From Alphaproteobacteria bacterium (GTDB lineage: Bacteria > Pseudomonadota > Alphaproteobacteria > Elsterales > Elsteraceae): a stretch of 12,819 bases of DNA. The position numbers and the translations under genes are program-made. The stretch lies in contig JAAFHH010000041.1 of assembly GCA_013297545.1 (NCBI GenBank), positions 1 through 12,819 on the forward strand, written 5' to 3'. Positions 1 to 7,229 of the stretch are shown here, one piece after another. Each line of letters opens with the position of its first letter. The stretch's first letter is position 1. A model generated the notes under the pieces. That model was not told the origin of the DNA. It worked only from the letters and a program-made list of their open reading frames with translations, and ran no database searches.

Positions 1-881
1 TAACTGCGCGGCGCGGTGCCGAGCTGGGTGCGGCACCAGGTGGTTTGGCGCTTGGCGTATTGCCGGCTGGCGGCTTGCGCCGCTGTGATCGCCGCGCCGA
101 GCGAGAGTGTGCCGCGGTGCACGGCCAGCAGTTCTGGCACGCCCACGGCTTTGGTCAGCGGGGCCGTATCCGGCAGGTGCGCGATCGCCGCCACCTCCGC
201 CAAAGCCCCATCCGCTACCATGGCGTGGAAGCGCAGATCGATCCGGGCGGTGAGCCAGGCGCGCGGCGGGGCCAGCACGAACGGGTGGATCGCCATCCCC
301 GGCGGCGGGCCGGGCGGTGGATCCGCCTGCCAGGCGCTCAAGGGGCGGCCGGTGCCGTGAAACACCTCCCAGGCGCGCACCAGGCGCTGGCGGTCATTGA
401 TGGGGCGCTGGGCTGCCAGATCAGGGTCGAACGCCGCCACGGCAGCGTGAAAGCCGGCGGGGCCAAGGCGCTCGCGCAGCGCTTCGGCTTTGGCGCGCAG
501 CTCAGCTGGGATGCTCGGCACGTCCGACAGGCCCTGCAGGAGGGCGCGCAGATAGAGGCCGGTGCCGCCGCACAGCAGCACAGGGCCCGGCGCCGCGGTG
601 ATCGCGGCGATGGCCATACCCCGCCAGCGCTGGGCGGTGGCACCATCGTCGGCCGCCAGCACACCGTAGAGTGCGTGGGCGGCAGCGGCTTCGTCCGCGA
701 CACTCGGCCGGGCGGTGACGATGCGCAGCTCCCGGTAGAGCTGCATGGCGTCACAGTTGATGATCGTTCCGCCGGTGCGGGCAGCCCAGGCAAGCGCGAC
801 GGCCGACTTGCCCGATGCCGTCGGGCCGATCAGGGCCGGGATATGTCGGATGGGCTGGACAGCGGCGGCGTCGCCAGCCAT
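1..881 (-). CDS. miaA: tRNA dimethylallyltransferase MiaA (3' end at or beyond left edge)
   Basis: MiaA transfers a dimethylallyl group to N6 of A37 in tRNAs that read codons starting with U. The minus-strand frame is open for 293 codons from ATG at 881. Visible signatures are the P-loop GPTASGKS (residues 19-26), DAMQLYR (44-50, the usual D-S-M-Q-V-Y site), CGGTGLYLRAL, a PINDRQRLVRAWEV block, KAVGVPEL, and near the end RQYAKRQTTW, the usual C-terminal tRNA-binding motif. The last two bases of the window read TA in this frame, so the gene either stops exactly here (TAA or TAG) or continues with Tyr. At 293 residues it is close to the usual family length of about 300. It is divergent from serB, 12 bases apart. 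Family identity is secure; only the C-terminus is unknown. Confidence 0.95.
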   Translation of the reverse strand, partial: MAGDAAAVQPIRHIPALIGPTASGKSAVALAWAARTGGTIINCDAMQLYRELRIVTARPSVADEAAAAHALYGVLAADDGATAQRWRGMAIAAITAAPGPVLLCGGTGLYLRALLQGLSDVPSIPAELRAKAEALRERLGPAGFHAAVAAFDPDLAAQRPINDRQRLVRAWEVFHGTGRPLSAWQADPPPGPPPGMAIHPFVLAPPRAWLTARIDLRFHAMVADGALAEVAAIAHLPDTAPLTKAVGVPELLAVHRGTLSLGAAITAAQAASRQYAKRQTTWCRTQLGTAPRS

Positions 882-893
882 AGAGCCGCGGCC

Positions 894-1796
894 ATGACCC
901 ATGTCCTCCTCCTGATCGCTCCGCCCCAACATCCCCCCCTCGCGCCGGGATTGATCGATGCCGCACTTAGCCTGATCCGCGCGACGGGCGCCAGCGTGGG
1001 TACGCCGCAGTGGCTGTCACCGGGCGAGGCGGTCGACCTGCCGTTTACCGGTGATGCTGGCGCAGTGACCACGGCCGTCGCCGATCTGGTCGCGGGCGAG
1101 CCAGCACTCGATCACGCCGTGCTGCCGGTCGCGAACCGGCGCAAGCGCTTGCTGGTCGCGGACATGGATTCGACCATCCTGCAGGGCGAGACGCTCGATG
1201 AACTCGCAGCCCTGGTGGGCATTGGCGACGCGGTGGCCGCGATCACCATGCGTTCGATGCGCGGGGAGATTGACTTCGCAACCGCACTCATCGAACGGGT
1301 CGCGATGCTAAAGGGCGTGCCGGAGACGGCCCTCGCGGACACCGCTGCCGGCATGCGGCTGATGCCGGGTGCGAAGGCGCTGGTCCGCACCATGCGGGCA
1401 CACGGGGCGACCACGGCACTGGCGACCGGCGGCTTCACCTATTTCTCCGGCGTGGTCGCCCACTGGGTTGGCTTCAACCACCACTTCGCCAACACGCTGC
1501 TCAGTGCCGAGGGCAGGCTTACCGGTGACGTCGGTCTGCCGATCCTTGGCCGGGAAGCCAAGCAGGCGATTCTGGAGCGCTTGGCAGCCGAGGGCGGGCT
1601 CACGCTCGACCAGACGATGGCGGTGGGCGACGGTGCCAACGACCTCGCCATGCTGGGAGCAGCGGGCATGGGGGTCGCCTACCACGCGAAGCCGGTGGTC
1701 GCAGCTGCGGCGAAGGTGCGCATCCGCCATGGCGACCTGACATCCTTGTTGTTTTTACAGGGATATTCCGTCTCCGAGTGGGTCCTCGCGGGCTGA
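894..1796 (+). CDS. serB: Phosphoserine phosphatase SerB
   Basis: SerB is a cytoplasmic HAD-superfamily phosphatase that performs the last step of serine synthesis, hydrolysing O-phosphoserine. The 300-residue protein starts at MTHVLLLIA. HAD motif I is VADMDSTI with nucleophile Asp90 and acid/base Asp92. Motif II is ATGGFT, with Thr178 where many SerB proteins have Ser. Motif III Lys is in REAK (Lys223). Motif IV is GDGAND (245-250). The first 80 residues resemble the regulatory N-terminal region found in proteobacterial SerB proteins. The frame stays open for 283 codons upstream of 894, but that stretch is antisense to miaA and has no SerB-like content, so ATG 894 is chosen. There is no clear Shine-Dalgarno before it; any promoter must lie inside miaA. 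Confidence 0.95.
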   Translation: MTHVLLLIAPPQHPPLAPGLIDAALSLIRATGASVGTPQWLSPGEAVDLPFTGDAGAVTTAVADLVAGEPALDHAVLPVANRRKRLLVADMDSTILQGETLDELAALVGIGDAVAAITMRSMRGEIDFATALIERVAMLKGVPETALADTAAGMRLMPGAKALVRTMRAHGATTALATGGFTYFSGVVAHWVGFNHHFANTLLSAEGRLTGDVGLPILGREAKQAILERLAAEGGLTLDQTMAVGDGANDLAMLGAAGMGVAYHAKPVVAAAAKVRIRHGDLTSLLFLQGYSVSEWVLAG

Positions 1797-2068
1797 TTGG
1801 TGCGTCGCGTGGTGGGAATCGCAGTCCATTCCCTGTCATTGTTTCAAGCGCGCCGCAGCGAAAAAAGCACAGTCAAGAGAATTTTAGGCTTTTCGGCCTA
1901 TGCACTATCGGCTAAGCAGCTTTGCAGCCGTTGCGTAGATCGCGTGGGTGGCGCCGTTGGACGCGGCGCATGTCCAAACGATCACGTTGTTCGCCGGCCC
2001 TAGAGCCGGGGTTTAAGAAAGGAAGGTCGTCACCGGGTCGCCACCCGGTGGTGTCGGGGAGGACGGGA
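1797..2068. other. Intergenic region between serB and the M15 peptidase gene
   Basis: This 272-base gap holds no convincing gene. An AT-richer patch (about 1858-1890) is a possible promoter area, but I could not assign -35 and -10 boxes. A short inverted repeat, TAGGC and GCCTA with a 6-base loop (1885-1900), has no following T-run, so it is not called as a terminator. Two GC-rich hairpins lie closer to the peptidase gene: CCGGC/GCCGG at 1994-2009, and the strong one listed separately at 2031-2050. Confidence 0.6.
2031..2050 (+). promoter_or_regulatory. RNA hairpin just upstream of the peptidase ribosome binding site
   Basis: CACCGGGT (2031-2038) and ACCCGGTG (2043-2050) are perfect 8-base inverted arms around a 4-base loop CGCC. 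In RNA the stem can extend outward by two G-U pairs and one C-G pair. The downstream arm ends 6 bases before the GGGGAGGA purine tract (2057-2063 region) that serves the ATG at 2069. It could protect the 5' end or modulate ribosome access. There is no T-run, so it is unlikely to be a terminator. The structure is seen directly; the role is inferred. Confidence 0.5.
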
Positions 2069-2683
2069 ATGGATCGTCGCGGTTTCTTGCGTCTGTTTGG
2101 CGGTGTTGCCGCCACCATGGTGGCCCCGTCAGCGCTGGCAGCAGCCTATGGCGATGCTGATACGAACCTGCAGGTCCGGCCGACCAGTCTGCCCCAGGCG
2201 CCGGTCAGTGCTGCCCCGGCGCCGCTGGCACCGGCGATGCCGCTTGCGGGCGAGCGTTCGGTTGCGCTCTATCACCCGGGCTCAGGCGAAAGCTTCATCG
2301 GCGCCTATTGGCGCGATGGCAGTTATCTGCCCGATGCGATGGACCAGCTGACCTGGTTTATGCGCGACCGGGTGCGCGGTGAGCGGCTGCACGAAATCGA
2401 TCCAGCCATTTTTGATTTTATCCGCGATGTCGCCGATCGGGTGGGCGAGCGCGATCCGGTGCACCTGATCTCCGGCTACCGCGCCGGGGTCCCGCGTACC
2501 CGCCGCGCCAGCAAGGACAGCCGGCACCTGGAAGGCAAGGCGGTCGATATCCGCATGCCGGGCTTCAACCTCGGTCGGGTCGGACGTGAGGCGATCGCCA
2601 TGCAGCGCGGCGGTGTTGGGCTCTATCGGTCGAGCCATCTGCATCTCGACACCGGCCCGGTGCGCACCTGGGGGCGCGGCTAG
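2069..2683 (+). CDS. Tat-exported DUF882 / M15-type murein endopeptidase (MepK/YcbK-like)
   Basis: The 204-residue protein resembles E. coli MepK (YcbK), a periplasmic zinc peptidase that cuts peptide crosslinks in murein. The N-terminus MDRRGFLRLFGG followed by a hydrophobic, Ala-rich stretch to about residue 26 fits a twin-arginine signal. A Pro/Ala-rich linker follows (about 37-60). The peptidase domain spans about 64-204, with LISGYR (133-138), SRHLEGKAVDIR with likely zinc ligands His153 and Asp160, and HLHLDTGP with likely ligand His192. The insertion between GYR and the first His is shorter than in MepK. ATG 2069 is chosen because it gives the signal peptide and has GGGGAGGA in front; the open frame back to 1922 would bury the signal. 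It appears to be monocistronic. Confidence 0.9.
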   Translation: MDRRGFLRLFGGVAATMVAPSALAAAYGDADTNLQVRPTSLPQAPVSAAPAPLAPAMPLAGERSVALYHPGSGESFIGAYWRDGSYLPDAMDQLTWFMRDRVRGERLHEIDPAIFDFIRDVADRVGERDPVHLISGYRAGVPRTRRASKDSRHLEGKAVDIRMPGFNLGRVGREAIAMQRGGVGLYRSSHLHLDTGPVRTWGRG

Positions 2684-2801
2684 GCCACCAGCCTCTCGCC
2701 GTTCGCGCGCGCGTCCTGTACTGTCCACCGGCAGAACGGCCCGCCCGTCTGGGGCTGGCGCAGCCCGAATCGGTTGACGGGCACCAGCGGGCGTGGTCGC
2801 G
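2684..2801. other. Short intergenic region before the TPR-glycosyltransferase gene
   Basis: The 118 bases contain an alternating CG run (about 2704-2713) and a small hairpin GGGCT/AGCCC (2752-2766) without a T-run. I see neither a convincing terminator for the peptidase gene nor a clear sigma70 promoter. No gene fits here. Confidence 0.5.
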
Positions 2802-4724
2802 ATGGCATCCAGTCAAGACGTGTTGGCTACGGCGGATCGTCACTTCAATCTCGGACAGCTAGCCGAGGCGGAGGCTGCGTACTATGAGGTATTGCAGGAC
2901 CCGGCACTGGCGGCGCGGGCGCAGTATGGGCTTGGGCTGATCTATCAACAGACCGGCAATGCGATCCACGCTTGCGAGATGTTTGAAAACGCGCTGCCAC
3001 ATCTGGACGGCGCGTACCGAACAACAGCACTTGCGCGCTACGCTCAAGTGCTTGAAGCGCTAGGCGAGAATCCAAAAGCGGCATTGAATTACTACAATGC
3101 TGGCGCGCTACTATTCAATGAAGCGCAGTATGCTCAGGCGGCTGCGGCGTTTCAATGTTCACTGACACTGGCGCCGAACGTCGCGGATGCCCATCAGCTT
3201 TTGATCGTCTCCCTTGAACAAGTCGCGCAGGACCTGGAAGCGAGTGCCATCGCCGCTCGCGTCGCCGTCATCAAAGAGCAGTTGCGCCGCGAGATCATCG
3301 CCCGCGCACCGATCGCCCGGATCGCCGAGCTCTGGGCGGCGCTACCCTCGGTCCAACATTGTACGGAGGTCTTGCCATTGATTTGGAATGATATCGCACA
3401 CGTCCTAGTGCGTGGCGATCAAGATCAGCGGTATTTTTTTGATCTGTTTGAAGTGCTTCACCGGCGATTAGAAATCGGAACCTTTCCATTCTATTGGGAA
3501 TGGGCTGCCTATAGTTCCGTTCATAAAGATAATCCAGATTTTGAGCGTTATCGCGAAATAGTTTTGTCATGGTCAGATACAATGCACATAATTCATGGGG
3601 AAAAACAACGCTTCCAATTTTCGCCTTTCGCAAAGGATCGAGCGCTTCGAGTTGGTGTCCTGGACGTCTCTGGCGTGTTCGGTATGGTACAGTACTTCAA
3701 GACGGCATTCGAACCAGCGCTGCGTGCGCTCCATGCCGCGGGGATTGACCTTTTCATCTACGCTTTAGAGGGCCCAGATCTGGCGAGCGACGTCAGCGCC
3801 CTCGCCGTATCGGCCAAGCGGCTGGACGCGTCGCCAGAGACCGCCAGGGTGATCGCAGCCGATGACCTTGATATCCTGTTGCTACCCAACGGTTTTCTCA
3901 CCGCCAACCCGGTCAGCATCCTGTCGGTGCGGCCGGCGCGTCGGTTGGTGATGTGGCATCATACGCACACGACCTTCGGCCCCTGGCTGTTGGACGCCGT
4001 GATCGCGGATCGGATCATTTTCAACGACTACCATCGGTCGATCACATTCGAGACGCCGGTGCAGATCGATCGCCATCCGATGCTGTTCGGCCCGCCGTTC
4101 CAAGCCCCGCCCGTGGCACCGGCCCCGCGCCATCGCAACGGCCACATCACCTTCGTCGTCGCCAATCGCCCTTCAAAAGTGCACGTGGCGCTGATGCGGC
4201 TGTGGGGAAGAATTCTGGAGCGCGTGCCGACGGCACGCTTGATGTTTGTCGGCGTCCTGTTTTCGCAGCCTCGGCAGCGCTCCTTGATTGATCAGCTGAT
4301 CGACGAGGTTGGGCTGCCACGCTCCCGGTTGGAGTTTGCAGAGCCAAAAGCCTCTCAAGATGACCATCTCAGCCACTACGCAGCCGCCGATATCTCGCTC
4401 GATACCTTCCCGTTCAACGGCGGCATGATCACGTTCGAAGCCCTGTGGCAGGGCGTGCCAGTGGTGAGCCGGTACGACGAAGCCCCACTGACGCGCACAG
4501 GCCTTGCGTTCCTGTCGCCGGTTGGGCTTGGGGACCTGGTGGCGGACAGTGACGACGCCTATGTCGATCTCGCGGTCGCGTTGGCGAATGACGGCGACCG
4601 GTTGGACCGGCTGCGCGCAAGCCTGCGCGAAGATCTGCTGCAGTCCAGCCTGATGAATCCGGTCGGCTACGCGGATGCCATGATCGACGCGTTTCGCCGT
4701 GTCCTGGCACTGCCGGATCGCTAG
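2802..4724 (+). CDS. TPR-repeat protein with GT41-like (O-GlcNAc transferase-like) glycosyltransferase domain
   Basis: The 640-residue protein begins with about three TPR-like helical repeats (residues 3-145, for example AEAEAAYYEVL, QYGLGLIYQQTGN and AQAAAAFQCSLTLAP). A less recognisable linker (about 160-280) follows, then a C-terminal GT41-like half. Supporting motifs are FVVANRPSKVH with Lys459 at the place of the UDP-contacting Lys of OGT, DTFPFNGGMITFEALWQGVPVV (534-555 region), RTGLAFLSPVGL and DLVADSDDAYVDLAVALA. The His-Pro segment that follows LRVG in most GT41 proteins is not visible (residues 282-300). Such proteins glycosylate proteins or surface glycans; acceptor and donor here are unknown. 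An in-frame GTG at 2793 is an alternative start; neither has a strong Shine-Dalgarno. The stop abuts the stop of the convergent gene. Codons in the linker are markedly AT-richer. Confidence 0.85.
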   Translation: MASSQDVLATADRHFNLGQLAEAEAAYYEVLQDPALAARAQYGLGLIYQQTGNAIHACEMFENALPHLDGAYRTTALARYAQVLEALGENPKAALNYYNAGALLFNEAQYAQAAAAFQCSLTLAPNVADAHQLLIVSLEQVAQDLEASAIAARVAVIKEQLRREIIARAPIARIAELWAALPSVQHCTEVLPLIWNDIAHVLVRGDQDQRYFFDLFEVLHRRLEIGTFPFYWEWAAYSSVHKDNPDFERYREIVLSWSDTMHIIHGEKQRFQFSPFAKDRALRVGVLDVSGVFGMVQYFKTAFEPALRALHAAGIDLFIYALEGPDLASDVSALAVSAKRLDASPETARVIAADDLDILLLPNGFLTANPVSILSVRPARRLVMWHHTHTTFGPWLLDAVIADRIIFNDYHRSITFETPVQIDRHPMLFGPPFQAPPVAPAPRHRNGHITFVVANRPSKVHVALMRLWGRILERVPTARLMFVGVLFSQPRQRSLIDQLIDEVGLPRSRLEFAEPKASQDDHLSHYAAADISLDTFPFNGGMITFEALWQGVPVVSRYDEAPLTRTGLAFLSPVGLGDLVADSDDAYVDLAVALANDGDRLDRLRASLREDLLQSSLMNPVGYADAMIDAFRRVLALPDR

Positions 4725-5705
4725 CTAGTCGCCGTGCCACGGATTGGCGCGGTACCAGGCAAGCGTGCGGGCCAGTCCCTCTTCCAGCGCGGTGGTGGCC
4801 CGAAAGCCAAGGGTTTCGGCCGCCAGGGCCGCACTCAAGCGCCGCACCGGCACAGTGGACGGTTTGGAGTGGTCGTAGCGGACATCGATATCGGCGAAGC
4901 CATCGACGCGCGCAGCCGTCTCCACGATCTCGCGCACCGCGACACCGGTGCCGGAACAGATGTTGATCGCGAGATACGGCTCAGGATGCCGAAACGCGGC
5001 CAGCAGGCCATCGAGGAAATCATCAATATAGATCAGGTCGCGGATGTCTTCGCCCGTGCCCCACACCTCAAAGGGTGCTGCGCGCAACGCGACCCGGCGG
5101 ATCAGGGCTGCTGTCACGTGGGAGGCGTTGGGGTCGAACTTATCACCTGGTCCATAGACGTTGGAGGGCCGTACGACGACGCAGCTCATCGGGTTGCGGA
5201 TCTTGGTCGCGTAGGTCAGGCACAGGATTTCCGCGTAGCGCTTCATCCAAGCGACGGCGAAGTACACGTCCGACGGCTCGTCCGCGAACATCTCATGTTC
5301 CTCGGCGCCGCGATGGCCCGTGTCGGGGTAAGCCGCACCGGAAGACAGGAACAAGAACCGCTTGACGCCCGCACCGTGAGCAGCTGCCAGCAGGTAGGTG
5401 TTCATCGGCACGTTCGGCGTGACGTGGGCCAGCGGGGTCTCGCGGATCACAGCAGCGCCTTGTGTGTTGGCAGCACAATGGAACACGAAGTCGGCGCCTG
5501 CACAGGCGGCTACGCATGCCTCCTTCGCCTCCAGATCGACGGTGATGTAGTCCAGATCTGCATGCCGCAGGCGAGCCGGTTTCTTATGGAGCGTGCCGCG
5601 TACCTTAGCGCCAGCGGCCAGCAAGCGTTCGATCAGCCGGTGGCCGAGGAAGCCAGCAGCTCCAGTGACCAGGCAGGTGGAGCCCTTGAGCGTGCGATCC
5701 GTCAT
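4725..5705 (-). CDS. Extended SDR: NAD-dependent nucleotide-sugar epimerase/dehydratase/reductase
   Basis: This 326-residue protein is the last gene of the minus-strand operon. The nucleotide-binding motif TGAAGFLG lies at residues 14-21, FLSSGAAYP supplies the conserved Ser (121-122), and VVRPSNVYGPGDKFDP (177-192) is the substrate-side signature of extended SDRs. The usual YxxxK is not present at normal spacing: Tyr148 is seven residues before Lys155 in YFAVAWMK. The likely role is oxidation, epimerisation or reduction of a nucleotide-linked sugar in the cytoplasm; the exact reaction cannot be read from sequence. The start ATG overlaps the stop of the cupin gene as ATGA, and AAGGA lies 9 bases upstream. 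It is clearly related to the SDR at 6223-7227, sharing NVYGPGD, WGxG and SGTGV blocks, so the two are probably old duplicates. Confidence 0.88.
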   Translation of the reverse strand: MTDRTLKGSTCLVTGAAGFLGHRLIERLLAAGAKVRGTLHKKPARLRHADLDYITVDLEAKEACVAACAGADFVFHCAANTQGAAVIRETPLAHVTPNVPMNTYLLAAAHGAGVKRFLFLSSGAAYPDTGHRGAEEHEMFADEPSDVYFAVAWMKRYAEILCLTYATKIRNPMSCVVVRPSNVYGPGDKFDPNASHVTAALIRRVALRAAPFEVWGTGEDIRDLIYIDDFLDGLLAAFRHPEPYLAINICSGTGVAVREIVETAARVDGFADIDVRYDHSKPSTVPVRRLSAALAAETLGFRATTALEEGLARTLAWYRANPWHGD

Positions 5706-6223
5706 CGGCTGGTTCCTTCGTCACGCTGGCTGACTATCGGGGATTTGATCGGCCACCACAGGCCAAGCGATGGGTCGTTCCAGATCAAGGTGAACTGGCT
5801 TGCCCGGTCGTAAGCCGAGTTCTGTTTATAGTGGAATATCGCGGTATCCGACATCACGACGTGGCCGTTGCCGTGTTTCGGCGGGATCAGGATCGACAAA
5901 CGGTTCTTGTCCGACAAGGTGACGGCGATCCACTTGCGATACTGGTGGGATGCCGGATCGTTGTTGATCACGACGAGGTAGAACCGCCCGAGCAAGCAGG
6001 ACACCAGCTTCGTCGTGCTGCCATCCCCGTGGATGCCGCGCAGCACGTGTTGGCTGGAAATCGAGATGTCGTCTTGGATGAAGTCCGTAGTGATGCCAGC
6101 GGCGTGGTAGAGCTCGCGGTTGTAGAGCTCGATATACTCGCCGCGGAAGTCATGGAAATTGGTGGGCGCCTCGATCAGCACCACGCCGTCAAGGTCGGTC
6201 TTGTGGATTGTAAGGCCAGCCAT
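5702..6223 (-). CDS. RmlC-like cupin sugar epimerase (dTDP-4-dehydrorhamnose 3,5-epimerase family)
   Basis: The 173-residue length and layout match the RmlC family, which epimerises C3 and/or C5 of 4-keto nucleotide sugars. Visible signatures are FHDFRGEYIELYN (23-35), VLRGIHGD with His65 as the expected catalytic base, LLGRFYLVVIN (77-87), IPPKHGNGHVVMSD (113-126), FHYKQ with Tyr132, WNDPSLGLWWP, and VSQRD, where Asp168 may pair with the catalytic His. The IPPxxAHG site of typical RmlC reads IPPKHGNG here, with Asn119 in place of His. The family also includes single-site epimerases and 3,4-ketoisomerases, so the substrate is open. The start overlaps the preceding stop by one base (TGATG), indicating translational coupling. 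It sits between two paralogous SDRs and presumably acts on a 4-keto sugar made by the upstream dehydratase. Confidence 0.88.
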   Translation of the reverse strand: MAGLTIHKTDLDGVVLIEAPTNFHDFRGEYIELYNRELYHAAGITTDFIQDDISISSQHVLRGIHGDGSTTKLVSCLLGRFYLVVINNDPASHQYRKWIAVTLSDKNRLSILIPPKHGNGHVVMSDTAIFHYKQNSAYDRASQFTLIWNDPSLGLWWPIKSPIVSQRDEGTSR

Positions 6224-7227
6224 CAGCGCGGCCCCCCGTCGGTGAAGTAGTTCTGGCGCTGCAAGTATTCGTCGCGGTTGGCTTGGAACCAGGTCCAGGT
6301 TGCCTCAAGCCCCGCGCGCAAGCTGGTCGTCGGGTTGAAGTTGATCCAGTCACGCGCCCGCGTGATGTCCATCACCCGGCGCGGGAAGCCCGACGGCTTG
6401 GTCGCATCGAACTCGTAGCGAAACGACAGGAACGACGCCAAGGTCTCGACCAGTTCGCGGATCGTAACGCCCGTGCCCGAGCCCAGATTGACAAACGAGC
6501 CGCGCGTGCCGTGGTAGAGCGCTTGGACCACACCTTCGGCGCAGTCGCCCGCATAGGCGAAGTCGCGCACGGCACTGCCATCGCCCCAGATCACCACCGG
6601 ATCTTCGCCATTGGCGATGCGCCACATCAGGGTTGGGATCACCATGGCATTTTTGGGATCGAAGTTGTCGCCGGGTCCGTAGACGTTGCAGGGCCGGACC
6701 ACAGCGAAATTCTCCAAGCCATACTGGATCTGGTAGGCGCGCACCTGCATCTCCGCGATGCGCTTGGCCCAGCCGGGGAACATGTCCATCGGTGGTTCGG
6801 CCTCGTCGTGGTCGTCTTCCACGAACACTTCTGCACTGGAGTAGGCGCCGATCGAGGAGGTGTAGACCACCTTTTCACAGCCGTTCACGCGTGCTGCTTC
6901 CAGCATGTTGGTGTTCATCATCAACAGCGGCACCAAGAAGCTTGCTGGCTTCGACTTGGTGATTTCGATCGAGCCTTTGACGCCGGCGACGTGGAAGACC
7001 CAGTCCGTATCCTTGGTGAGTGTGCGGCAGAGCGCGAAATCTGTCAGATCACCGTGGATCTGCTGCACGCCCGGGTGCAAACCCTCGATCCGGTCGAGCG
7101 AGACGCTGCGGACATGGGCGCCGGCGTCGGCCAGCAGGCGCACCACTTCGCGGCCAATCATGCCGGTGCCACCGGTGACCAGGCAGGGCTTGCCCGCGGC
7201 TGCGCGCAGTACATGCTCTTCGATCAC
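6223..7227 (-). CDS. Extended SDR: NAD-dependent epimerase/dehydratase (nucleotide-sugar)
   Basis: The protein is 334 residues from a GTG start. TGGTGMIG (18-25) is the Rossmann motif, VFHVAGVKG (77-85) follows, YTSSIGAYS (122-130) gives the conserved Ser, and VVRPCNVYGPGDNFDPKNA is at 176-194. The segment corresponding to YxxxK reads FPGWAKR (150-156), so the position four before Lys155 is Pro rather than Tyr. GTG 7227 is chosen because GGGAGAT lies about 6 bases upstream and it leaves a normal N-terminus; the frame is open back to 7341, but that part lies inside the preceding gene and looks non-coding. Function is probably redox or epimerisation of a nucleotide sugar. It is paralogous to the SDR at 4725-5705 and separated from it by the cupin epimerase gene. 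Confidence 0.87.
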   Translation of the reverse strand: MIEEHVLRAAAGKPCLVTGGTGMIGREVVRLLADAGAHVRSVSLDRIEGLHPGVQQIHGDLTDFALCRTLTKDTDWVFHVAGVKGSIEITKSKPASFLVPLLMMNTNMLEAARVNGCEKVVYTSSIGAYSSAEVFVEDDHDEAEPPMDMFPGWAKRIAEMQVRAYQIQYGLENFAVVRPCNVYGPGDNFDPKNAMVIPTLMWRIANGEDPVVIWGDGSAVRDFAYAGDCAEGVVQALYHGTRGSFVNLGSGTGVTIRELVETLASFLSFRYEFDATKPSGFPRRVMDITRARDWINFNPTTSLRAGLEATWTWFQANRDEYLQRQNYFTDGGPR

Positions 7228-7229
7228 AG

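Noticed and set aside
45..893. Long plus-strand extension upstream of serB (283 extra codons)
   Set aside because: It is antisense to miaA, whose motifs are unmistakable, and SerB homology starts at MTHVLLLIA (894).
1885..1900. TAGGC/GCCTA inverted repeat as a serB terminator
   Set aside because: The stem is only five pairs and no T-run follows on either strand; it lies about 90 bases after the stop.
2751..2767. GGGCT/AGCCC hairpin as terminator of the peptidase gene
   Set aside because: Five-pair stem without T-run, close to the next gene; too weak.
4734..5813. 359-codon plus-strand open frame
   Set aside because: It is antisense to the terminal SDR and the cupin gene, shows no recognisable motif, and would cross two real genes.
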